64,000 bases of DNA, taken from NCBI GenBank assembly GCA_004295085.1, contig SHNF01000009.1, positions 310,001-374,000 of the forward strand, read 5' to 3'. The notes under the pieces were generated by a model. The model worked only from the letters and a program-made list of their open reading frames with translations, did no database searches and had not been told where the DNA came from. A program made the translations under genes and the position numbers. This document shows positions 51,348-58,398 of the stretch, piece by piece. The stretch is from Planctomycetota bacterium (GTDB lineage: Bacteria > Planctomycetota > UBA1135). Every line of letters starts with the position of its first letter. Position 1 is the stretch's first letter.

Positions 51348-52302
51348 TCCGGGCGCGGCGCTGGCGCTTCTGCGGTCCGCGATCCAAGAGCGCTTCCTCG
51401 GCCAGGAGCGCACGGTGGAGCTCCTGCTCGCGGCCTTCTTCGGCGGCGGCCACGTCCTGATCGAGGGCGCTCCCGGGCTGGGCAAGACGCGCCTGGTGCG
51501 CACGGTCGCGGCCCTGCTGGACCTGCGCTTCGGCCGGGTGCAGTGCACGCCGGACCTGCTGCCCGGCGACGTCACCGGCGGCGAGGTGCTCGAGGAGCAT
51601 CACGGAGAGCGCGCCTTCCGCTTCGTGCCCGGCCCGGTGTTCTGCAACGTGCTCCTGGCCGACGAGGTCAACCGCGCCACGCCGCGCACGCAGGCGGCGC
51701 TGCTCGAAGCCATGGAGGAGCGGCAGGTGACCAGCAACGGCGCCACGTATCCGCTGCCGCAGCCGTTCTTCCTGGCCGCCACCCAGAATCCGATCGAGTT
51801 GGAAGGCACCTACCCGCTACCCGAGGCGCAGCTCGACCGCTTCCTGTTCAAGCTGGAGGTGCCGCCGCCGGATCGCGCCACCCTCGAACGCATCCTGGAG
51901 CTGCCGGCCCAGGACGCCGAAGCGCCGCTGCGCCCGCTGCTCAGCGCCGGCGACGTGGTGCACGTCCAGCGCGCGGCGGCCGGCGTGCCCCTTCCCGCCG
52001 GGATGCTGGGCCGCGTGGCCGAGATCGTGCGCGCCACGCACCCGGAGCACGAGGAAGCGGTGCCGCCGGTGCGCGAGCACGTGCGTTACGGCGCGAGCCC
52101 CAGGGCCGGGCGCGCCGCCCTCGCCGGTGGCCGCGCCCTGGCGCTGCTGCGCGGACGCCGCCACGTCGCGCCCGCCGACCTGCGCGACGCCCTGTATCCG
52201 GCGCTGCGCCACCGCATCCTTCTGCGCTATGAGGCGCAGGCTGCGGGCGTGCGGCCGGACGCGCTCGTGGACGCCATCCTGGAGCGCTATCCGGTGCGCT
52301 GA
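51331..52302 (+). CDS. MoxR-type AAA+ ATPase
   Basis: 323 residues. Walker A EGAPGLGKT near residues 45-53, Walker B VLLADEVNRATPRTQAALLEAMEERQV and sensor 1 PFFLAATQNPIELEGTYPLPEAQLDRF, all typical of MoxR AAA+ ATPases (AAA_3). MoxR proteins act as chaperones for metal insertion or envelope complexes and normally sit with DUF58 and VWA genes; here none follows, so it is an orphan member. It overlaps the HAD gene, implying coupling. Confidence 0.92.
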   Translation: MPSGPDPGAALALLRSAIQERFLGQERTVELLLAAFFGGGHVLIEGAPGLGKTRLVRTVAALLDLRFGRVQCTPDLLPGDVTGGEVLEEHHGERAFRFVPGPVFCNVLLADEVNRATPRTQAALLEAMEERQVTSNGATYPLPQPFFLAATQNPIELEGTYPLPEAQLDRFLFKLEVPPPDRATLERILELPAQDAEAPLRPLLSAGDVVHVQRAAAGVPLPAGMLGRVAEIVRATHPEHEEAVPPVREHVRYGASPRAGRAALAGGRALALLRGRRHVAPADLRDALYPALRHRILLRYEAQAAGVRPDALVDAILERYPVR

Positions 52303-52347
52303 ACGCGGGCCCGGAGGGGGCCGGAGGGAGCGATAATCCCCGGCTCC

Positions 52348-53223
52348 ATGAACTTCCTCGCCGCGTTGTGCCAGGTGAAGCCTGTGCTGGGCGACCTGGA
52401 GCGCAACCTGCAGCTCCACCACGAGTGGCTGGACCGCGCCGCGGAGCAGCAGGCCGGGCTGGTGCTCTTCCCGGAGCTGTCCCTCACCGGCTACTTCCTG
52501 CGCGACCTCACCCAGGAAGTGGCGGTGCGGCTGGACGACCCGCGCCTGCGCGAGCTGATCGGCCGCAGCCAGGACCGGAGCCTGGCCTTCGGGCTGGTGG
52601 AAGAGAGCGCCGACCACCGTTTCTTCAACACCGTGGTGTTCGCCGAGGGCGGTCGCATCCTGCACGCGCACCGCAAGGTGCACCTTCCGGACTACGGCAT
52701 CTTCGAAGAGGGCCGCTACTTCGCCGCCGGCGACCGCTTCGTGCCGGTGCCGAGCCGCCTGGGCCGCCTGGGCCTGCTGGTCTGCGAGGACGCCTGGCAC
52801 CTGTCCTCCGGCTGGCTGCACTTCCTGCAGGGCACCGACGTGCTCCTCATCCCGTCCTCCTCCCCCGCCCGCGGCCTGGACACCAACGCTCCGGAGCTGT
52901 CGTCCCAGACCGCCTGGCGCACCCTCAACTCCGCCATCGCGCTGTTCAGCCAGACTTGGGTGCTGTACTGCAACCGCGTGGGCTTCGAGGACGGCACCAT
53001 GTTCTGGGGCGGCAGCGCGGCGATCACCCCCTTCGGCTTCGCCGCCGCCGAGGCGCGCGGCGCCGAGGAAGACCTGCTCCTGCATCGCATCGACGACGAC
53101 CCGCTGCGCCGCGCCCGGATGTTCTCGCCGCTGCTGCGTGGCGCGCGTCCGGAGCTGGTGCGGCGCGAGCTGGCCCGCATCCTGGAGGACCGGGACGCCC
53201 AGCGCGTGCGCCGGCCGGAATGA
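52348..53223 (+). CDS. Nitrilase-fold amidase, glutaminase partner of NAD synthetase
   Basis: 291 residues. The nitrilase triad is visible: Glu43 (FPELSLTGY), Lys110 (HAHRKVHLPDYGIFEEGRYF), Cys146 (GLLVCEDAWH). The sequence matches the glutaminase domain of glutamine-dependent NAD synthetases, which supplies ammonia. In most bacteria it is fused to NadE (about 550-680 aa); here it is a separate gene whose stop overlaps the NadE start (ATGA). It may also be another nitrilase superfamily member. Confidence 0.85.
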   Translation: MNFLAALCQVKPVLGDLERNLQLHHEWLDRAAEQQAGLVLFPELSLTGYFLRDLTQEVAVRLDDPRLRELIGRSQDRSLAFGLVEESADHRFFNTVVFAEGGRILHAHRKVHLPDYGIFEEGRYFAAGDRFVPVPSRLGRLGLLVCEDAWHLSSGWLHFLQGTDVLLIPSSSPARGLDTNAPELSSQTAWRTLNSAIALFSQTWVLYCNRVGFEDGTMFWGGSAAITPFGFAAAEARGAEEDLLLHRIDDDPLRRARMFSPLLRGARPELVRRELARILEDRDAQRVRRPE

Positions 53224-54065
53224 AGATCCCGCCTCCGCCCGGGTGCAACGTAGTCCTCGCGGAGCGCGTGCTGACCGCCTTCCTGCGCGAAGAGACATGC
53301 AAGTTCGGTTTCGAGCGCGCCGTCCTCGGCCTGAGCGGCGGCCTGGACTCCGCGGTCGTCGCGGAGCTGGCGGTGCGCGCCCTGGGGGGTTCCAACGTGC
53401 TGGCCCTGGCCATGCCGCACGCCACCAGCAGCCAGGCGAGCCTGGAGCTGGCGCGCGCGTCGGCCCGGCACGCGGGCGCGATGCTCGAGGTTGTGGACAT
53501 CACGCCCATGGCCGAGGCCCACGCCGCCGTGACCGGGATCGCCGATGACGGCCCGGCGGCGCGCCTGCGCCGCGGCAACATCTGCGCGCGCACGCGCATG
53601 GTCGTCCTCTACGACCGCTCGGTCCAGTGGCGCGGCCTGGTGCTGGGCACCAGCAACAAGACCGAGCTGCTGCTCGGCTACGGCACCATCTACGGCGACA
53701 TGGCCTGCGCCCTCAACCCGCTGGGCGACCTGTACAAGAGCCAGGTCTTCGCGCTTGCGCGCCACCTGGGCGTGCCCGAGCCCATCCTCGAGCGGCCCCC
53801 GAGCGCCGATCTCTGGGCCGGGCAGACCGACGAGCAGGACCTGGGCTTCACCTACGCCGAGGCGGACGCCCTGCTGCACCTGGCCGTGGACCGGCGCTAT
53901 TCGCGCGAGGCGTTGCTGCGCGCCGGCTTCCCGGAAGCCTTCGTGGAGCGGATCAAGACCATGGTGCGCGCCAGCCAGTACAAGCGCATGCCGCCGATCA
54001 TCGCCAAGCTGGCCAACCGCACCGTGAACCTGGACTACCGCTATCCGCGCGACTGGGGCGTCTAG
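53220..54065 (+). CDS. nadE: NAD synthetase (NH3-type catalytic subunit)
   Basis: 281 residues from ATG 53220. SGGLDSA (39-45) is the pyrophosphatase-loop motif of N-type ATP-dependent amidotransferases. NICARTRMVVLYDRS, LVLGTSNKTELLLGYGTIYGDMACALNPLGDLYKSQV and QTDEQDLGFTYAEADALL are signature NadE segments. It adenylates nicotinate adenine dinucleotide and amidates it to NAD+. It shares an ATGA junction with the upstream nitrilase gene, so the pair is a split version of glutamine-dependent NadE. The downstream 490 bases carry no clear gene. Confidence 0.93.
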   Translation: MKIPPPPGCNVVLAERVLTAFLREETCKFGFERAVLGLSGGLDSAVVAELAVRALGGSNVLALAMPHATSSQASLELARASARHAGAMLEVVDITPMAEAHAAVTGIADDGPAARLRRGNICARTRMVVLYDRSVQWRGLVLGTSNKTELLLGYGTIYGDMACALNPLGDLYKSQVFALARHLGVPEPILERPPSADLWAGQTDEQDLGFTYAEADALLHLAVDRRYSREALLRAGFPEAFVERIKTMVRASQYKRMPPIIAKLANRTVNLDYRYPRDWGV

Positions 54066-54558
54066 CCGCCTTGTCTGCAGGACAGTTCCGCTTACAGCGG
54101 ATCCTTCACGCAAGAACTACGCAATTCCACGCAATCTCCCGCACGGAATGCTCAAGGATACGTAGGAGGGTTCCGGCTCTGGAGCCTGTCTCCATCGCCG
54201 CATCCCCGACCATGTACACCAAGTTCCTGCATTTACTCTTCGGCCGTGATCCCCGCCGTGCGGGCCGAGCCCGGCTCGCCGCCTTCGGCTGGCTGACGCC
54301 CTGGTGGCTCCCGCGCGCCGTCGCCCCCTGACACCACAAGGGGATACTGGCTCCTTTCCGTGGGTCGACATTCTCCACTTACCCCTGAACAGCCGACGAG
54401 TGGCTGATTTCCTGCGAGATGGCAAGTCATAACGCGTTCATGGATCCGTACTTGGGATCATGGACGCACTGGAGGGGCCACTTGAAGGAGCCAGGATTGC
54501 CGATACGGCAGAATGATGAAGAATGATGCAATGATGGTCCCTAGCCTCCGGTGACTGC
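54066..54558. other. Long gene-poor interval with phased repeats
   Basis: No convincing gene. A 39-residue frame (54212-54331, MYTKFLHLLFGRDPRRAGRA...) lacks a ribosome site. Distinct features: three ACGCAA copies at 54108, 54119 and 54129 (11 and 10 bases apart), a symmetric TCATGGATCC...GGGATCATGG stretch near 54438-54463, and three AATGATG copies near 54512-54536. It may be the leader region of the gene at 54559, or a decayed gene. Confidence 0.45.
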
Positions 54559-55713
54559 GTGGCCCTGCCGCTTCCCCTGCTCCTGATCCTTCTGCAGAAG
54601 GACACGTGTCCGTACTGCCAGAACGACCCGGAGCGGATGCAGGCGGCCGGGGTCGTGACCCATCAGCCATCCGTCATCGGCTTCGGCACCCCGCAGGAGT
54701 TCGTCGCGACCGTGGGTGGCGACGGCTGGATCTTCCTGGAGACGCCCCACATCCGCTGGGCTTCGTCCCTCGGTCCGGAGAGCCTGAGCGCGGAGGAAGC
54801 CAAGACCCGGCGCGAGGAGATCGAGCGGCTGCGGGCGGCGCTGCCGGACATTCCCAAGAACCCGCGCAAGCTGGACCCCTGGCTGCGGCTGCACCTGCTG
54901 GCGCAGCGCGGCGAGGACTTCTACGCGCGCTTCCAGAAGCTGCTGCAGGTCAGCGACGCCGATTTCCCGGAGGAGCGGAGCAACGACGGCCCGTACATGG
55001 GCAACGGCCGATTCCTGGGCGAGAAGGACAAGTTCGAGCTGATCCTGCACGCGCGGCGGGCGACCCACCTGGCCTTCACCAAGGCGCGCACGGGCGCGGA
55101 GGTCACCGACGCACTTCGCCTGCACCCTCCCGGCTTCCACAAGATGCTGGCGAGCGTGCCGGCCGAGGATTCCGACCTGCGCCAGGACGTGTGGCTGTGG
55201 CCGCACCTGGCCCACCTCGGCTCCCACCTGTTCTTCTGCGCGTACAAACACTACTCCTTCGAGCCGCCTCCCTGGCTGGACGAGGGTCTGGCCTTGTTCC
55301 TGGAGAAGGAGGCCAACCCGGTGTCGTTCACGCGCGAGGGCGAGGAAGGTGTGTACAAGGAGCGCGGGCCGGCCGACTGGAGCAGCGCCGAGAAGAAGCT
55401 GGCCGCGAGCACCAAGACCACCAGCTTCGCCGCGCTGCTGCACCGCAACACGCACGGCGACCTCAGCGACGACGAGCTGGTGCAGTGCTGGTCGCTGGTG
55501 CGCTTTCTCGCGGCCGAGCACCCGGAGAAGCTGGCCGGGTTCCTGGGCGGCGTCAAAGGCCAGCTCGACACCCAGGGCTATCCCAGCGGCAAGGACCTGG
55601 ACGGCCTGCAGTCCCGGCTGTTGAAGGAACTGTGGGACTGGACCCCGGCCGCGCTCGACGCAGAATGGCGCGCATGGGTGGTCGCCGGCGCGGGCGCCGC
55701 CGAGAGCCGCTGA
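54559..55713 (+). CDS. Secreted protein with CxxC and degenerate gluzincin motif
   Basis: 384 residues from GTG 54559; a short hydrophobic leader (MALPLPLLLILL) precedes CPYC at 17-20, which could be a redox or metal-binding site on the mature protein. Around residues 216-250 is WPHLAHLGSHLFFCAYKHYSFEPPPWLDEGLALFLE: the layout of MA-clan (gluzincin) peptidases, where HExxH and an EGLA helix are expected, but the motif reads HLGSH with no Glu. It is therefore probably not an active zinc peptidase. No ribosome site is seen upstream. Confidence 0.75.
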   Translation: MALPLPLLLILLQKDTCPYCQNDPERMQAAGVVTHQPSVIGFGTPQEFVATVGGDGWIFLETPHIRWASSLGPESLSAEEAKTRREEIERLRAALPDIPKNPRKLDPWLRLHLLAQRGEDFYARFQKLLQVSDADFPEERSNDGPYMGNGRFLGEKDKFELILHARRATHLAFTKARTGAEVTDALRLHPPGFHKMLASVPAEDSDLRQDVWLWPHLAHLGSHLFFCAYKHYSFEPPPWLDEGLALFLEKEANPVSFTREGEEGVYKERGPADWSSAEKKLAASTKTTSFAALLHRNTHGDLSDDELVQCWSLVRFLAAEHPEKLAGFLGGVKGQLDTQGYPSGKDLDGLQSRLLKELWDWTPAALDAEWRAWVVAGAGAAESR

Positions 55714-55735
55714 TCCCGCGCGTGGCGCGGCCGGC

Positions 55736-56293
55736 TCAGGCTCCGCCGCCGGTCGCGGAGGCTCCCCGGCCCCGGAGCGCGCCTGCGGCCCGCTCCAGCA
55801 GCTCGGCGAACCGGCCGGGCTCGTAGCTGACCAGGAAGCTCGCCAGCGAGCTGAAGCCGGCGAGGCGCACGTACTGCTCGGCGCTGAGGTGGCTGAACGG
55901 GTCCTCGACGATGATCAGGACGCTCGAGATGAGCGTGAGGTAGACGAAGAACCCGCGCAGCGCCGCGGAAGGGAGCGGGTTGATGCGGTCCTCACCCTTG
56001 CTCTCCGCGCCATCGGTCAGCAAAGTGGCCTTGCGGCCGAGCGCGCCCAGCATGCCGGCCAGCACGCACAGCACTGGAATGTTGGTGAGCGTGTACGTGA
56101 ACAGGATGACGATGAGTGTCCAGGCGAACTGAGATCCGTGCGTCTGCGCCAGGCTGCTGCGATACGGGAAGGAATCCACCACCATGCCCAGCAGGAAGAG
56201 TCCGAACCAACCGGCGAGGACGGCGCACAGGAGGCCCTTTTCTGCGCAGCCCAGACCAGTGGAAACGGACGGATCGGCAGGGGTCGCTGGCAT
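55736..56293 (-). CDS. Membrane protein of unknown function
   Basis: 185 residues with three likely transmembrane segments (about 20-42, 57-82 and 113-130) and a soluble C-terminal tail of about 50 residues. No family recognised. It is divergent from the isoaspartyl dipeptidase gene with a 130-base gap, so a shared regulatory region is possible. Convergent with the secreted protein at 54559. Confidence 0.65.
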   Translation of the reverse strand: MPATPADPSVSTGLGCAEKGLLCAVLAGWFGLFLLGMVVDSFPYRSSLAQTHGSQFAWTLIVILFTYTLTNIPVLCVLAGMLGALGRKATLLTDGAESKGEDRINPLPSAALRGFFVYLTLISSVLIIVEDPFSHLSAEQYVRLAGFSSLASFLVSYEPGRFAELLERAAGALRGRGASATGGGA

Positions 56294-56423
56294 GCGGGAT
56301 CGCTCCTCAGGGCTCCTTCGCGTAGAATGTTCACGCCTTACGTCCCGGTTGCCGCAGCGGCCCCGGCACTGCCGGCTACTCCCCCTTCAAACCCTTCCGG
56401 CACAAAGGCTTGCGTTCGCCTCC

Positions 56424-57584
56424 ATGTTGAGCATCCTGCGTAATGCCACGGTGTACGCGCCGCAAGCCCTGGGCCGCCAGGACCTTGTGGTCGGTGGCGG
56501 GAGAATTCTGTGGCTTGGGCCGAGCGCGCCCCGTTTGCCCCGCGAGTTGCTGGCCGTGGATCGCGACCTGGAAGGCCGCAGGTTGATTCCGGGTCTGGTG
56601 GACTGCCACGTGCACGTGACCGGCGGGGGCGGCGAGGCCGGATTCGCCAGCCGCGTGCCGCCGCTGGGCCTGCGCCGCTTCACGGAGGCGGGCGTCACCT
56701 CCGTGGTGGGCTTGCTCGGCACTGACGACACCGCGCGCAGCACGGCGGAGCTGCTGGCGACCACGCGCGCGCTGTGCGAGCAGGGCATGAGCGCCTGGTG
56801 CTGGACCGGCGGGTATCACGTGCCGCCCGCGACGCTGACCGGCAGCGTGCGCGGCGACATCGTGCACCTGGACCGGGTCATCGGCGTGGGCGAGGTGGCC
56901 GTGAGCGACCACCGCAGCTCCCAACCGACGCTGGACGAGATCCTGCGCCTCGCCGCCGACGCGCACGTGGGCGGGATGATGACCGGCAAGGCGGGAGTGC
57001 TGCACCTGCACGTCGGCGACGGCGAACGCGGCCTGGAGCTGGTCTGGTCGGCGCTCGAGAGCAGCGAGCTGCCGGCGCGCGTGTTCCATCCGACCCACGT
57101 GAACCGGCGCAAAGCCCTGTTCGACGAGGCCTTGAGCCTGGCCGAACGCGGCTGCACCGTCGACGTGACGGCGTTTCCGGTGGCCGAGGGAGAGGATGCC
57201 TGGAGCGCGGATGAGGCGCTGTTGCGGTATCTGGATTCGGGTTTGCCGCCGGAGCGGATCACGGTCAGCTCGGACGGCGGCGGCGGCCTGCCGGTGTTCG
57301 ATGCGGCCGGGCGCGTCGCCAGCATGGACGTCGGCCGGCCGGCGGCCCTGTCTGCGTGCCTGAGGCGGCTGCTGGTGCGCGGACGGCCGCTGGAGCAGGT
57401 CCTGCCCGCCTTCAGCAGCAACGTGGCGGCGCACCTGCGTCTGCCCGGAAAGGGCCGCATCGCGGCCGGCGCCGACGCGGACCTCGTGGTCCTGGCCGAA
57501 GGAGGAGAAGTGACCGAGGTCATGCTGGGAGGCGCCTGGCAGCAGGGGTCGGAACGGGAGAGCCTGACCCCGCACAACGCATGA
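56424..57584 (+). CDS. iadA: Isoaspartyl dipeptidase (beta-aspartyl peptidase)
   Basis: 386 residues from ATG 56424. It is an amidohydrolase: LIPGLVDCHVHVTGGGGE holds the HxH metal pair (His62, His64) and Glu71; GGMMTGKAGVLHLHVGD carries a Lys and His, FHPTHVNR another His, and ITVSSDGGGGLP the catalytic Asp. These match IadA, which splits beta-linked Asp dipeptides. Its position at the head of a cyanophycin operon fits cleavage of beta-Asp-Arg released by cyanophycinase. It overlaps the next gene by ATGA. Confidence 0.9.
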   Translation: MLSILRNATVYAPQALGRQDLVVGGGRILWLGPSAPRLPRELLAVDRDLEGRRLIPGLVDCHVHVTGGGGEAGFASRVPPLGLRRFTEAGVTSVVGLLGTDDTARSTAELLATTRALCEQGMSAWCWTGGYHVPPATLTGSVRGDIVHLDRVIGVGEVAVSDHRSSQPTLDEILRLAADAHVGGMMTGKAGVLHLHVGDGERGLELVWSALESSELPARVFHPTHVNRRKALFDEALSLAERGCTVDVTAFPVAEGEDAWSADEALLRYLDSGLPPERITVSSDGGGGLPVFDAAGRVASMDVGRPAALSACLRRLLVRGRPLEQVLPAFSSNVAAHLRLPGKGRIAAGADADLVVLAEGGEVTEVMLGGAWQQGSERESLTPHNA

Positions 57585-58396
57585 GCAAGGGTTACGTCGT
57601 TCCCATCGGTGGAGCCGAGGAGAAGATGCGCGATCCCGCCATCCTCAAGCGCTTCGCCAAGCTGTGCGGCGGCCGTGGCGCGCGCATCGCCATCATCCCG
57701 ACGGCCTCGCAGCTGCGCGAGACCGGCGACAAGTACGTGCGTGTGTTCGAGGACCTGGGCGTGCGCCACGCCACCACGCTGTCGTTCGAGGCGCGCCGCG
57801 ACACGCAGGACCCGGAAGCGCTCGAGATCCTGGAGCAGGCCGACGGCGTGTTCCTCACCGGCGGCAACCAGCTGCGGCTGAGTACGCACATCGGCGGCAC
57901 GCCGGTGGCGGAGGTGCTGCGCCGGCGCAACCTCGAGGAGGGCCTGCACGTGGCCGGCACCTCCGCGGGGGCCTCGTACCTGAGCGAGCACATGATCGCG
58001 CACGGCGACGACGGGCCCACCCCGCTGGGCGACATGGTCACGCTGGCGCCGGGCCTCGGCCTCAGCCGCCAGCTCATCATCGACCAGCACTTCCGCCAGC
58101 GCGACCGGCTGGGGCGCCTGCTCACGGCGCTGGCCTACAACCCCACTCACATCGGCGTCGGCCTGGACGAGGACACGGCCGCCTTCATCGGCCCGGATGA
58201 CGCCCTGGAGGTGGTGGGCAGCGGCGCCATCACCGTGGTGGATCCCTCGGAGCTCGAGTTCTCGTCCATCGACCAGGCGCAGCGCGGCGAGCCGGTCAGC
58301 ATCCTGGGCGTCCGCCTGCACGTGCTGGTGCAGGGCGGCCGCTTCCACATCCGCACCCGCGAAGCGCGGCCCGGCCGCGGCGGTTTCCAGTCCTGA
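57581..58396 (+). CDS. cphB: Cyanophycinase
   Basis: 271 residues from ATG 57581. The serine-hydrolase (S51) nucleophile is Ser128 in VAGTSAGAS. IIPTASQLRETGDKYVRVFEDLG, GVFLTGGNQLRL and LIIDQHFRQRDRLGRLLTALA are family hallmarks. It releases beta-Asp-Arg dipeptides from cyanophycin (multi-L-arginyl-poly-L-aspartate). It sits immediately before the synthetase, two bases separating stop and start. Confidence 0.95.
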   Translation: MSKGYVVPIGGAEEKMRDPAILKRFAKLCGGRGARIAIIPTASQLRETGDKYVRVFEDLGVRHATTLSFEARRDTQDPEALEILEQADGVFLTGGNQLRLSTHIGGTPVAEVLRRRNLEEGLHVAGTSAGASYLSEHMIAHGDDGPTPLGDMVTLAPGLGLSRQLIIDQHFRQRDRLGRLLTALAYNPTHIGVGLDEDTAAFIGPDDALEVVGSGAITVVDPSELEFSSIDQAQRGEPVSILGVRLHVLVQGGRFHIRTREARPGRGGFQS

Positions 58397-58398
58397 GC

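Noticed and set aside
54212..54331. 39-residue small protein (MYTKFLHLLFGRD...)
   Set aside because: No ribosome site, Arg/Ala/Gly-rich composition typical of chance frames in GC-rich DNA, no homology recognised.
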